From positions 372,001-436,000 of the forward strand of contig OZ287710.1 in NCBI GenBank assembly GCA_965649825.1: DNA of 64,000 nt, read 5' to 3'. A model generated the notes under the pieces. It saw only the letters and a list, made by a program, of their open reading frames with translations. It was not told the origin of the DNA and searched no databases. This DNA comes from Penicillus capitatus (Eukaryota > Chlorophyta). Below are positions 44,276-55,836 of this stretch, one piece after another. The stretch's first letter is position 1, and each line of letters starts with the position of its first letter. The position numbers were made by a program, and so were the translations under genes.

Positions 44276-46293
44276 TTATCCTCGCATCTCTTCATCCTTT
44301 GGAGGATCGATGCGAATCAGATCGTCGACGCGGAGAATCGTGATGGTCGCTTCTGTTGCGAACTTGAGCATCTTTATCTTGGCCATTGCTGGTTCCAACA
44401 CCCCGGCTTTGACACTGTCGCGCAACGTGCCTTTCACCAGATCCAATCCATAGGTGGCCAAATTCTTCTTGTCCGCTTTGGTCTGAGCTGCATGGTGATA
44501 GGCGCGCAGACGGGCCACTAATTCAGTGGCATCCTTGGCAGCATTGACAGAGAGTGTCTTGGGAATGACGAGAAGCGCATCTGCAAATTCGGCAATAGCC
44601 AGTTGCTCTCGCGATCCCAGAGTCGTGGCGAAGCTTTCCAGGTAGACGGAGAGAGCTGTCTCCACGCAACCGCCTCCCGGAACCATAGAACCCGATTCCA
44701 AGACACGCTTCACAATACACAGGGCGTCATGGATGGAACGATCGATTTCATCCAGCATGAAATCATTGGCTCCGCGCAATAGAAGTGTCACAGAACGTGT
44801 ACTCTTGCAGCCCTGCATGCAGAAATCAGTTCATTTGAGAACTAGAGGAGAGTGTGCTGGACTGAGCACCTTGATCACAAGGATTTCGTCGTCGGCCACT
44901 TGCTCTTCGTAGACTTCATCAGCAGATCCAAGCCAAGCAGGATCGAACGTCTCTTCTCCTGCGGACGGATCTGATTAACCAAATAAGCTTCATCGTTGAA
45001 AACGAACCTTCCATATCCGCCAAACTCACGACAACTTCAGCTCCTGTTGCTTTGGCAATACGTCTGTATGAAAAAGGGTGTGGAGAATTGAATGATAGCC
45101 ATTGCCAACTATACCTACCTCAAGTCATCCTTAGGTACTCTTCTCACAGCAATGGATTGAGATTCCACAAAGTACTTAAGACATGTATCATCGATGCCTG
45201 AGACAGACAAGACTCAAATTCATTGTCTGCCGCTGGATGAAAGTTCAATTGGATCGCCTTTTGTTGTCAAGACCACATTGGCTCCTGCATCCAACATCTT
45301 TTGTATGCGCACTTTGGTGATGTCCATTTCTTGGTCGCGCAACTTCTCCAACTCAACCGGATCTGTTACAACAATGGAAACTCCCAACTGCAGTCGCGTC
45401 TTCTGAAGGTTCATATCCAAACAGGCGATCTTGGCCTGAGTCACTCGATTGGGCATGCCCTGAGCTGCTCGACTCTGCAGAAGAGCATATCCCTTTAACA
45501 GCATCCTCGATTCTGACCTAATTGTTGACATGGATGCTCACTGGCAGTAGACTGCTCTCCTTTGTCCCTTTTCCGTGTGCCTTAAGCACGTTTACAGATT
45601 TGATGGGATATGTGACATTGCCACTGTCGGACGTATATTTCACAGAAGTGATGGCATCCACCACCAGTGCTGCAAAGAAGTCCTCTTCAGCCGAAATGAA
45701 TTTGGAAGACATGGATGTCTTGGCGGCATTGATCAACACATCTTTGCCAAGTTTTTCATTTCCAATAGCCAACTGTTCTTCGATGAATTTGCATGCCTTG
45801 ATGCTCATGCAGTCACATCAGACACATGACAAAGGCAGACAACCACACCTCTTTCAAAGCCAGTTTGTAGCCGCTCATGATGCTGGTTGGGTGGATCCGT
45901 GTGCGAATCAAGTTGTTTGCGCGTTTTAATAATTCCGCAGCAATGATGACCACAGAGGTGGTCCCGTCTCCGACTTCCTCGTCTTGCAGTTCAGCCAAGT
46001 CGACCAGTACTTTGGCGGCGGGGTGCTCCACTTCGAGGAGTTTCAGAATCGTCGCCCCATCGTTCGTGATCGTCACATCACCGATATCGTCCACGAGCAT
46101 CTGTGACGCAGCGATATGGTTCAATGCCTTCGAGAACACGGGTTGTATCGACCTTATCGAGACCAACAGGTCCGAGAGAAGACTTGACGATATTGGCAAT
46201 AGCCGCGACGGCTGTCACATTCTGCGTGCGGACATCTTCGCCCGATTGGCGCTGTCCATGAAATTGTAGACGCGCAGGTGCAGTCAAGGCCAT
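44276..46293 (-). CDS. CCT1: T-complex protein 1 subunit alpha (CCT1)
   Basis: Alpha subunit of the cytosolic group II chaperonin CCT/TRiC, which folds actin, tubulin and other proteins. The start [20 protein letters not shown] and [20 protein letters not shown] are specific for the alpha subunit. The ATPase motifs [14 protein letters not shown] and [10 protein letters not shown] follow. The apical domain contains [18 protein letters not shown], and the C-terminal equatorial domain has [20 protein letters not shown] and [20 protein letters not shown]. The last residues [14 protein letters not shown] replace the longer Gly-rich tails of some subunits. Introns of about 50-60 bp split it into at least seven exons. 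Length and motifs are complete. Confidence 0.97.
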
Positions 46294-46498
46294 TTCCTTA
46301 AATCCAGAAACAACAAAACCTCATTATTACATTCCTAGATTTCATCACAATTGTGACAGGATGTCGTCCTTGCTGGATGTCTCTGACAAAAAAAGGACCC
46401 TTAAAGGGCGAGGATACGCCGTTGGTTGACGGAGCGTCTCCGGAATGTGCGTTAAATGCTTTAAAGATTTGCATTATTGTGGATCTGCGAGGAGTGCG

Positions 46499-47981
46499 AT
46501 GCAGTCGAACCACCACGACGGCGACACATCTGATGCAACACCGGGTTCCGATGTCCATCAATCATCTGCCTCTGACCCCCTCGTGTCGGCCCATGCAAGC
46601 AACGAAGAGGCCAGCAGAGTAACGTCGAATGGCAGTAGAGCGATGCGCCTCAGGGGAGGGACAGCCCAAAGCGGGAGATGTCACCCAACACGCAATGAAG
46701 AGACACCAAGCGCGTCACATGTCGAAGCAGAATGCACTTGGCGCCAAGGACGCACTGCCTTGGGAAACGACACCGAAGAAGACGACGCCGTGGAGAATGG
46801 CACTCAAGAGCAGCGTGTTGAGTCGATGGGGATGGAAAGCAAAGAAACGTCACCGCGGACAGCAGAAGGTCTTTTGAGTCGACTGTGGCCGAGTGCTGTG
46901 GCCTTCGACTGGACGACGCCGTGCTTTACGGCACTGGCAGCGAAGGTGACGCGTGTTGGCGAGGAGATCCGTTTGGCGACGGGTCGGGACGGAAAAAGGC
47001 CTCACGATCGTCGCTCTACAAGACTGCCGATGAAAGAGCGGCGCGAAAAGAAGCGTGTCTTGAGGGAGTACCTGAAGCGAAGCGGTAAGTCGATCGGAGA
47101 GCTGTTGCAGGTGTGGCTCCCTCTGCTTTCTCTGTGTGGCCTTTCTGACTTCGCATTCGCATTCGAAGGAGACTCCGTTAACCTTAAAGAGCCTCAAAGA
47201 GCAAGAAGAATGGATGAAGTGCCTCGATCTGTACTGTGATCCTCGACAAAATGGCAAACAAGGACATCTCAAGAAAACTCGCACGGAGTCAGGTCTCTGC
47301 TGTTTTCTCACAAGAGGGCACAGTCACCTATCTGTCTGCGATTGTTAGATGGATTTTCTCCATTGTCTTCGAAGAAGTATCGGAAGAGATCTTTGGAAGC
47401 AGACGGCAACAAAACACTAAGGCACAGAAACCCAAAGGAATACCCAGGTTTGCAAGATTCTGCACTGAGGACAAAGACATTTCTTGTTCGTGTGTGAATA
47501 GCAGTCCGCCTAAAAGAACTGATAGATGCCGGCTTTGTGGAAGCGAGGGAGAAGGCAGTGACATTCTCCTGTTCAAATACCGAGTACGTGGCGGACTTGA
47601 CAGACAATGGGAACATTCACTTTCAAAGTATGCTGATACTTTGCAAGATGGAACGATGCCTATTATCTTGTGTGTCAACAGACCAAGAATTTGATTCGGC
47701 TGAGGCCTTTGCACACCATATACAGCAGATGGCGGTACCGGCTACGCAGGTGAGGGATAGACGTTCAAGATTGGGATGTGCGAACGGTCTTGTCACAGGG
47801 AAATGGCGATGATAGCGATGCATGGAGACGAGTCACTCTGTTCGGTCGGTCACTAGATTCTTGGAGACACGATCTTCTCGCCAAGAAAACAGGGACAGCA
47901 TCTATCGCACGGCCAGTAACAAATCTGGAGTTTGTGGGTCCGGAAGATTGCATGGGAGACGGCCATGCGGGTGAAACATGA
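46499..47981 (+). CDS. Charged multi-exon protein of unknown function
   Basis: The ATG at 46499 starts a polar region rich in Ser, Glu and Arg (TSNGSRAMRLRGG, EEDDAVENGTQEQRVES). A Trp/Pro-containing segment LLSRLWPSAVAFDWTTPCFT follows, then a basic helix RLPMKERREKKRVLREYLKR ending KSIGELLQ before an intron. Later short exons include LTLKSLKEQEEWMKCLDLY, DNGNIHF and, after a GTGAGG..CACAG intron, GNGDDSDAWRRVTLFGRSLD, SWRHDLLAKK and LEFVGPEDCMGD, ending at a TGA at 47979-47981. The composition suggests a nuclear protein. I do not recognise a domain. The middle splices (47100-47700) are uncertain. It is divergent from CCT1 with a 205 bp spacer. Confidence 0.42.
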
Positions 47982-48066
47982 GGCAGTGATCCGCAGAGAT
48001 GAAAGAATAATTCGTGGTGCAGTTGATCTAGCAATCAGCTAACAATGTACCCAATCAACTATCTCA

Positions 48067-48805
48067 TTAGACAGTTCCCACGCTAAATGAATGCATGATT
48101 GCTTTGACGGCTATAGACATTCCCACAAGAGCGCCTAGTCCAACAAGAGGAGTGATTTGCCGCTGAGTTGTTTCCTCCTCTTCATAGATCTGCTGCAATA
48201 AACTGAGAACACCAATTCCAAAAGTCTTGACTGATGGCACAAGATAAGAACGGCCACGACGGATATTTAGAGCTGCTGTGCCGACGGCACTCAAGGTATG
48301 TACGATGAGGAGGCCGATCGAGAGCTGCTGAAGCCACTCTTCTGTCTCTAAACAGCAACAGAATGATCTAAATGGTCAGATATTGGCGGAGACAAGGCCG
48401 ACACCTTGTGTGATGACTCCAATCCGTGTCCAATCTCCTGAATACGCTGCATCGATGATCATCAAGTTAATCTGTTTGTTCAGCACACACTTTGCAGAAA
48501 TTAAAAAGGAAATGTTCTCACGGTGTAGACGATTCCTTGAAGGACAACTTTGTAGGCGTCAGATTGCGTCAATCTAAAAGATCACGTATTCCATAGAACG
48601 GCACAGCGACACACCCGCTCATACTTTTTGAAATCTGTCGAGGTGTCGTCGTTTTTCTGTCCCTTCGCCGACACGCTATATCTGTGACGGAGTTCTGTCC
48701 GCGACTAGAGAAGGTCGTCACGGTCGGGATCCGAACAGCGGTTCTGCAATACACTGCAGGGGTGTTGCCTCGAATGCAAAGAGCTGCCCCGTGCAAACGA
48801 TCCAC
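48067..48805 (-). CDS. Small membrane protein of plastid type
   Basis: Spliced exons give SDAYKVVLQGIVYT-INLMII, DAAYSGDWTRIGVITQ, then ETEEWLQQLSIGLLIVHTLS, AVGTAALNIRRGR, and a C-terminal half with a second hydrophobic segment (LVGLGALVGMSIAVKAIMHS). The DAxYSGDWxRIG motif followed by membrane helices recalls uncharacterised plant and algal plastid membrane proteins, but I am not certain of the family. Joining introns are GTGAGA..AACAG and GTGTCG..GTTTAG, both about 50-60 bp. An Arg/Ser/Thr-rich open segment upstream (about 48680-48790) could be the transit peptide. It has no in-frame ATG in one exon, so the start is unresolved. Confidence 0.5.
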
Positions 48806-48966
48806 GAGGGAACATCAACGGGATGTTGCTTCTCCATACTGTGACATCCAAAACGGAAACACGCATGACCGAAGACAGCATTGCACAGCCGACGAAGTAA
48901 CACGTCACATCATCGACGACACATTCAGCAATCGATTTGTCTTGAAATACTACCTCCCTCATTGAC

Positions 48967-51900
48967 ATGATGGATGGGAAGGGATACTCGAAGCTCTTTG
49001 CCTTTTCGAATGACAACGAGGCTTTCTCCGTCGATCTCTTTCGAGGCGGATTCAATCTGGATGATTTCCTCTCCGCTCTGTGTCGAGAAACAACGGCGGA
49101 AAAGGAAGAAGGCACTTCAGTGGAGAATTCGCTCCATCCATTAAACAAGACGACAGCCACGAAGGAGAAAATCATCAAGCTCCTTGAAGATTTCAGAAAG
49201 TGGTGGACCTGTTAGAGTTTGAGTAGACTTGCAGCAGAGACTGAATGCAGAACAGAGTCGAGGTTGAGGAAATTGCATCAGAATGTGACAGAGCAGCTTC
49301 ATGAGGCACAGTCTCAATTGGAAGCGGAACAAGAGCAGTACAAGGTGCATTTGATGCAACAATGGCAAGAGAACAAACTGCGTTTCCAAGGGTGTGGTGG
49401 AAGTGATCGATCGACAGTTTGCAGATCTGCGTCGAGACTTCTCAGTGGTGGACACCAAGATTACTAACTTTGGGCAGATTGGTGCACGGATCGGAGAGCG
49501 TTTAAAAGTGTGTTCATGTTCAACTGTAACACTGTCTACTTTTCGTGTGCTCTAGCGTTCGTCTGAGAGACAGACACGCGCCGAGAATGCGTTGGAATTG
49601 ATCAAGTATCTTGAAGATTTTAGCGGCGTGAAAGGTATGCAGGAACAGATGGATTTGTGGGAGGCTAATCGAGGATGCCTGTGTGTTATTCTAGGAAAGG
49701 ATGACTTCTCTTCTCTGCCGAGAATCTTCACTGATGACAGCTGTCTTCCTCAAGCTGCCGTGCGACCGTTCATAAAATCATTCTGCTGTCAGATTGGATG
49801 TGTTCGTGTAGGAGGTGGCACAGAAACTGCTCCGTTTAACATCGGAATTGCTTTCTGCAAAAGCACGTCTGAATGAGAACTCCACTACACCGCCGGAGAT
49901 TGGTTCGCTTGAGTATTCTATAAAGGCCTTACAGGAATACTGCAATCATCTGGAGAATCGTGTTGTCAGTCGTTTCGACTTTTGTACCAATGCGAAAGAT
50001 GAGCAAGGAATGAAAGAGTGTGCAGACATTATGGCCAAGCTCGATAAGGAGACGATCCTGGTTCAGGTATCTCCTGTGCTGGATCAACATGTTTGGAAGG
50101 CTTGTCTGAATTGCTAGAGGTACATCTGCTCACGACCGATGTTTATTGACTTGAAGGAAGTACAGAGGAATCAGAGCAGTTCGATAGCAATGATGGATCT
50201 TCAGGTTTGCATTCGCTCATACAGAGAAGGATAAACACTTCATCGGGCTGTGTTCTGCAGACAATGTACAGAGAGATTCTCACAACTGTTAAGCATGAAG
50301 CGCAGGTCGTTGAATCCGTCTTTCCATCTTCGCACCGTGCCATGGAGGTGTTTCTGCAAAGGTGATCAAAATCCATCGCTCTCTGTCTCGTGAGCATATC
50401 TCTCACTGATGTCGACATGATGGGTAACAGGGTGCTGGAGCAGAGAGTGCGATCAGCATTAGATGCGATTCTTGTGGAACCTGAAGATGGTGCCGAGCCA
50501 GAAGAGATCAGAGATTTTATCAGGTTTGCCAAAACAGACTCGAAATGATGAGTCAGCTAGCTCACACCGAAATGAACAGATTGGTCGCTCAAGTTTACGA
50601 GAAAACACACACCCTGGCGATTAATCTCGAAAGAGTGACAGCGGATCATCTTGATCTGATTGAGCTGTGTGATGGACTCGTTTCTGAGTACATTGGCAAT
50701 TACCCTCAGATCGAACTCGATTGGCTGGCACAGATGAAACGGAAACAGGTCGAATGGGTTCCATACACACCATCTTCACATGAATGTGACACTTACCGTA
50801 TCATTGCAGGATTCTCTGTCTCCTGAAGGAGCTCTGGATGTCAATGCCATCATGATCTTTATTGAATGGAATAAGGAAGCTGTACAGAGGTACGTCATGT
50901 TCACGAGATCTGTCGCCTGACAGTCATGAGTGACCAGATGCAAGGCTTTGAGTTCACAGAATCTCGTTGCTCCCCGTGTGAGACAGATCTTTCATTCGAG
51001 TACGTACTACGAAGCAAACCTCGGTTGCCTGTTGGAGCAAGCAGCTCGGTGAGTGCATTTATTCTTCCGCATCTTGTACGAAATTCAAACGTCTCAAGGC
51101 ACATAATGAAAGGACTGAGGAGAAGCTTTGAGCAGTACGAAAGCAACTCGACTGCCCTCATCTCATCCAACACAATCCCTGATCTCTCTAACAAAGCGAT
51201 ATCGACAGCAGCACAGAATCTGGTCGATCGTGGGGTATGTTATATAGATGTCGCAGGATGACTGCCTGATGGGTGTCCAATTTTGCAGATTGGTCACACT
51301 TTTCTGGCTGTCAGTCAAGCAACACAGATGATAGAACATCTTCAGATGCACTACAAGACAAACATCGAAGGTTACGTGGCATCCTCAGTGACAGAATCAG
51401 CCGCGTGTAATTCTGGACTGTTGACGCTGATTCGTGCCATCGAGGAGAAAGTACTGGAAGGTCTCGACAACGGACTGCGTCTTTTCTTTGGACAGGTGAA
51501 TTGTCGGTGAAATCTAAGAAACCAGTTGCTTCCCTGCAGCTATTTTCAGATCGAAAGGGTGCTGTCAGCAGAGCAGAAGAAGAATGAATATCGGCCAAAT
51601 GCCGGAACAATGATGGTTTTTGATCGCCCGACAGTTGCCTGCCAGCTTGTCTGTGCTCTTCTGGATGCCATGAGACTCGGCGCTTCTCAAAACATTAAGC
51701 AACCCAATCTTGGTGCATTCTTGGAAGAGGTCATCCCACATCTTTCTGGCTGCCTGCTAATCCATCTTTCTGTACAGGCCGGCTACGAAGCCAGTGCTTG
51801 TCTTTCTCTTCATATCACACGGTTTACCTTCTCTCCGGCAGGGGCCTTACGTTTGAAGAGAGACATGGCTGCTTATATTGACACAATCCGAGAATTTGAG

Positions 51901-52175
51901 TCCACTGAGACACTAACTCAATTCGAAACACTTCAACAACTCGTAAATGTCTTCATCGTTGCTCCAGAGAGTCTCGTTGGGTGAATCTTATCATGCTCAT
52001 GTTCACTTACACTGGCCAACACTTATGTTGTCTCAGTTTGGTGGATGGCAGTCTGCGTATGAGCCACAAGGATGCTCTGAAGTACGTCCAATTGAGGGAA
52101 GATTTCAAAACGGCGAGAGTCGATGGCCATTCATTGGCACAGCTCTTTGCATCGGAAATGAACGAGTTCGATTAG
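48967..52175 (+). CDS. SEC10: Exocyst complex subunit Sec10 (EXOC5)
   Basis: Subunit of the exocyst, the complex that tethers secretory vesicles to the plasma membrane. The start ATG at 48967 (MMDGKGYSKLF) leads to FNLDDFLSALC. The coiled-coil N-terminal part follows, then the Sec10 landmark VVEVIDRQFADLRRDFSVVD with RAENALELIKYLEDFS. The long helical C-terminal half contains LSAEQKKNEYRPNAGTMMVF, then PTVACQLVCALLDAM, LGAFLEEVIPHLSGCLLIHL, LRLKRDMAAYIDTIREF and ETLQQLVNVFIVAPESL. The end is EMNEFD. At least ten exons with introns of about 50-60 bp are required. The domain order and C-terminal signature are typical of Sec10. Confidence 0.9.
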
Positions 52176-52392
52176 AGTACAAAGTATTCAGGTCGCAACG
52201 TATAATGATTAAAGAACACCGTCTCCATTTCAATGCCGTGATTCAACAGCCTTCATTCCACAGGCTGTTCGTTCACAATTGAATTCTTGTAGTTGCCCTG
52301 ATCAAAGTGTCCATATGGCTCAGGGCGCACAAAAACAGTACAGGGAGCATTTCCCTCTTCAAGGAGGAAATGCACTTCTTGCCTGTTGAACC

Positions 52393-54167
52393 CTAATTCA
52401 AATCTGATTGACAGGAGTCAACCACTTCAGACACAAGGCTTTGCAGAAATGCGACTTGTGCACTGCTCGAATCCATCTTATTGTCTTCAAACCCAGTAAT
52501 CTGCGATTGCACGTCATTCTGGCTCTCTGAATCCTGAAGTGCTTGCGATGCTGTCATGCAAGCAAGGTTGATGCCTTCTTCGTAGCGCTGAATGCTGTTC
52601 AGGTTCAGTTTGGATGGTGCATAGACAGCTTGCGCATAGAAGAACGCAGTTGTCAGTGCCACAACAACAATCGTCACAATCCACCCGACAAACACTTTGA
52701 GAAGCAAAGGCAGATTAATCCCTCGTCGTCCTTCCACTAGACCCACTGCAGTCGTTGATCCCACCTAGACCCCATTCATGCTGATTGCTCGAGGCAGTCT
52801 GTCCGTGGCATTACTTGACAGTGGGTTGTGGATAATGGAATGCCATAGATGGATCCAAATGCGATCACGGTGGCTGTGGCAAACTCCATGGCGAATCCTC
52901 TAGCCGGGGAAATCTTCACCAATTTCACCCCGATGGCACGAATGATGGTGTGTCCATATATCGCCAGTCCTATCACGATACCGCCGCCTCCAAGCACCAG
53001 AATCCACATAGGCACACTGGAGTTCTCTGCTACACGTCCATGGCGATAGACGCTATAAACAGCTGCTAAGGGACCAATAGAATTGGCAACATCGTTTGCT
53101 CCGTGCGCAAAGGAAACACATGCAGCCGTGAAGACCTGTAGATAGGAGAAGCAACGCTCTGTCGAAGCATCAAATATTTCAGACTGTTGATGGACGGCAT
53201 TCACTGTTTCATCTGACTCTATGACACCATGCACATCGGTCTCTAGTGTCTTTGCTGCCAGAGACAGATACGAAGAAGAGGCCTCTGCGTCCTTTTCTGG
53301 GTTTCTGAGTGCAGGAGAGACGGACATCTCACTATCATTTGTCTGCACCAGAGTCTGTCTGTCTTCCACGGCAGATCTTTTCTTCAACCAGGGAATAAAC
53401 TTCCACCAAAGCAGCACGGCTACGGTGATGCTGACAGACCATGCGATAAGACTTGACCATCCAAATCCCAAGACGTCGGATATTGATTCCTTTTTGCCAT
53501 GGTGATGAACTTTCTTCTTGTCAAACCCAACCAGACAAATGTAGTAGACGTTTATCAGACATGCCAGGCCCACAAGGAATGGGAAGAATGTCAGAGATTT
53601 TTCGAACGATCTTTCTGCACGAAGAATGAATGTTCGAACAAACAAGAAGAGACCGACTGCCAGACATCCAGCCAGAATTGGACTGGTGAGCCACGATGCA
53701 ATGATGGGGACGACCCCTTCGAATTTGTCCAGTCCAGATTTAGAGCCGTCGTATTCAAACCACTGGACAGCACTCCACCCATGAGCAACCAATGTGAACC
53801 CAATGACGCCTCCGATGGTGGAATGGGTGGTAGAAACCGGAAGCTCGAGGTAACAGGCGAGTAGAAGCCAGAGGCCGGTGGCTGCAATGACACACATCAT
53901 ACCATACATCAAGAGCTCTGGCTGAGCATCAAATCGCTTTGTATCGACCAGTCCATGCGATACCGTTTTGGTAACGTCCGCTCCGAGGAGAACGGCACCG
54001 GCGAATTCAAAGACGGCAGCGATGGCGACTGCCTGCACTAAGGTGACAGATTTTGCGCCGACGGACGTCGCAAATGCATTGGCCACATCATTGGCACCGA
54101 TGCCAAAAGAGGTAAAGAAAGCAAAGAAGATGCTTGCTATGAGTATCCAGAGGTAATCGTTCCACAT
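52393..54167 (-). CDS. PiT-family (PHO4) sodium/phosphate symporter
   Basis: Inorganic phosphate transporter of the PHO4/PiT family, an integral membrane protein with about 10-12 helices. It has the duplicated PiT signature: GIGANDVANAFATSVGAKSV near the N-terminus and SFAHGANDVANSIGPLAAVY in the second half, each followed by PVSTTHS or PLSTTHCQVG. The large central loop is hydrophilic and acidic. The start is taken at the ATG 54165-54167 (MWNDYLWIL); the frame stays open upstream but contains no further ATG. One intron of about 50-60 bp (GTAATG..GTCTAG) joins HCQV to GSTTAVGL. The C-terminal tail after the last helix is acidic. Members can sit in the plasma membrane (Na+ driven) or the plastid envelope. 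Confidence 0.95.
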
Positions 54168-54412
54168 GGTTCGTGCGCAGCTGTGAATCGCTACAGGTGA
54201 GGTGAAGAATGATGGGACGTTGCTCTTGCCGCCACCCACCGATCTGAACAGGAATATTCGCGCCTGATCGCGCCGACAAAGAAATTTCCAACATGCGAGC
54301 CATGTTTTTACATTGGACAATGAAGTGCAGAAAGTCGACTTTTAGTATCAAACGATGATCGGAATCTGACTTTATGACATACCGAATAGAAAGCGATTAT
54401 GATTCTACAGAG

Positions 54413-55682
54413 CTAACAACTTCTGTAGTTCACCAAGATTTCGTGGTTGGTGTCCAAGAGCCTCTTCCATTTTCTGACGCGTCTTTCTAAACGGAACAGC
54501 ATCGTCATGTAACATGGGAAACAAGAAGAGTGGAGCGCGTACTTCATGACAAGAGGAAATTCCATGTAGGTGGCCTTCATGTCTAACCATGTCTTGTCCA
54601 AAAGAGCAAACATGATGCAGAACAAATGGGAAAAGAGGTTTTCTTCGACATCGAGCAGCCGAAGGAATCCTCGTATATGAGATGTGTTTCGAGTCTGAGA
54701 AGGATCTCTCAGTTGCAGCATTTCTGTGAGAGTGAATGTGAGATTGACACCAGCCACTGCAAAGGGATATTCCCATTCTGCCCTTACTCCATCGCTCTTG
54801 TTCATGAGCTTTTTAAACAGGACAGGGCGCAGGTGATGTAGATCCAACAACGATTCCAGAGCCAGCAGGCCTCCACCGCGAAAATCTGTTGCGGGATCCA
54901 TCCCCTGCGCGGCAATGAGATCGGCAGTCGTATGCAAGCATGACTTGCCTGCCATCCCATCTCTGTCCACTGGGCAGACTTCTGCCCATTCCATGGAGTA
55001 TCGGGAAATGCAGCATGCCACAGCTCCTTTAGTGCATTAACGTGTTCTTTTGAATCACTGTCAAAGGGAATCTGGCATTGATACCACAGAGCCCTAAGTC
55101 TTTCTTCCTGAAACACAAATAGCAGCCCCCATTACCAGCAGTCCTTACTGGATTTTGTTTGTACTTGGTTATCTGTCAAGCTTTGCTGTTTAAATGGAAA
55201 AATAGCAGCCAGCAGCGCAGCTACACGGCATAACACCTTTCTCGTCAAATCTAAGAGTGAGAGAAGAGGACATCGGAATCCAACCGACAGATGTGCTAGT
55301 GGGAGACAACAAGGCAAGAGGAGTCCGTACCGACGATGATTTTCCATGCGGCGGTGATGGCATCGCACAGTTTATTTTGTCCTTGCTCGACATCTTTTGG
55401 TGTGCTTGTCTCTTTGCCGCTTTTATATGCATACTTGTCACTGGCTCCAGGATGTAGTTCCTCCTGAAGCAGAGGCGCGCGGACATCCGATTCTAAAAAT
55501 CCATCCATCTCATGGACGCAGACAGCGTCTCTGTTAACAACGCACTTGCGGTTGAATCGACTCCGAAGCTCATGAAGAACGAGATTATTACGTGACTGAC
55601 TCAGCGCCGAGACGAAGGAAGTCGTATGCGGTATCCACGCGTCCATATACGGTTCATCTACGGTCGGATGCAGGACAGCCAT
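54413..55682 (-). CDS. ELMO-domain protein
   Basis: ELMO/CED-12 domain protein. Stand-alone ELMO proteins (ELMODs) act as GTPase-activating proteins for Arf-family GTPases. The start ATG is at 55680-55682, and the N-terminal 120 residues are polar. The domain begins with RLRALWYQCQIPFDSD and LKELWHAAFPDTPWNG, then WTEMGWQ joined by an intron to GMDPATDFRGGGLLALESLL, with YPFAVAGVNLTFTLTEML further on. This is the classic W.xxGFQgxDPxTDFRGxG pattern with Trp in place of Phe. In ELMODs the GAP-critical Arg lies in the DFRG segment and is present here. The C-terminus ends VNYRSC. Divergent from the LSD1 gene. Confidence 0.87.
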
Positions 55683-55836
55683 TTTCTGAATGGCTGACTG
55701 ATCCGATCCATCGAGCTTTCTTGTACAGGAGGTTGTTCATCTAATTGTTGGCGAAAGCACGCCATCCACATGGCTTCATCAAAAACGTACTTCAACCTTC
55801 GTCGGATTGAAATGGGAGGCGAGTCATGAAGCAGTC

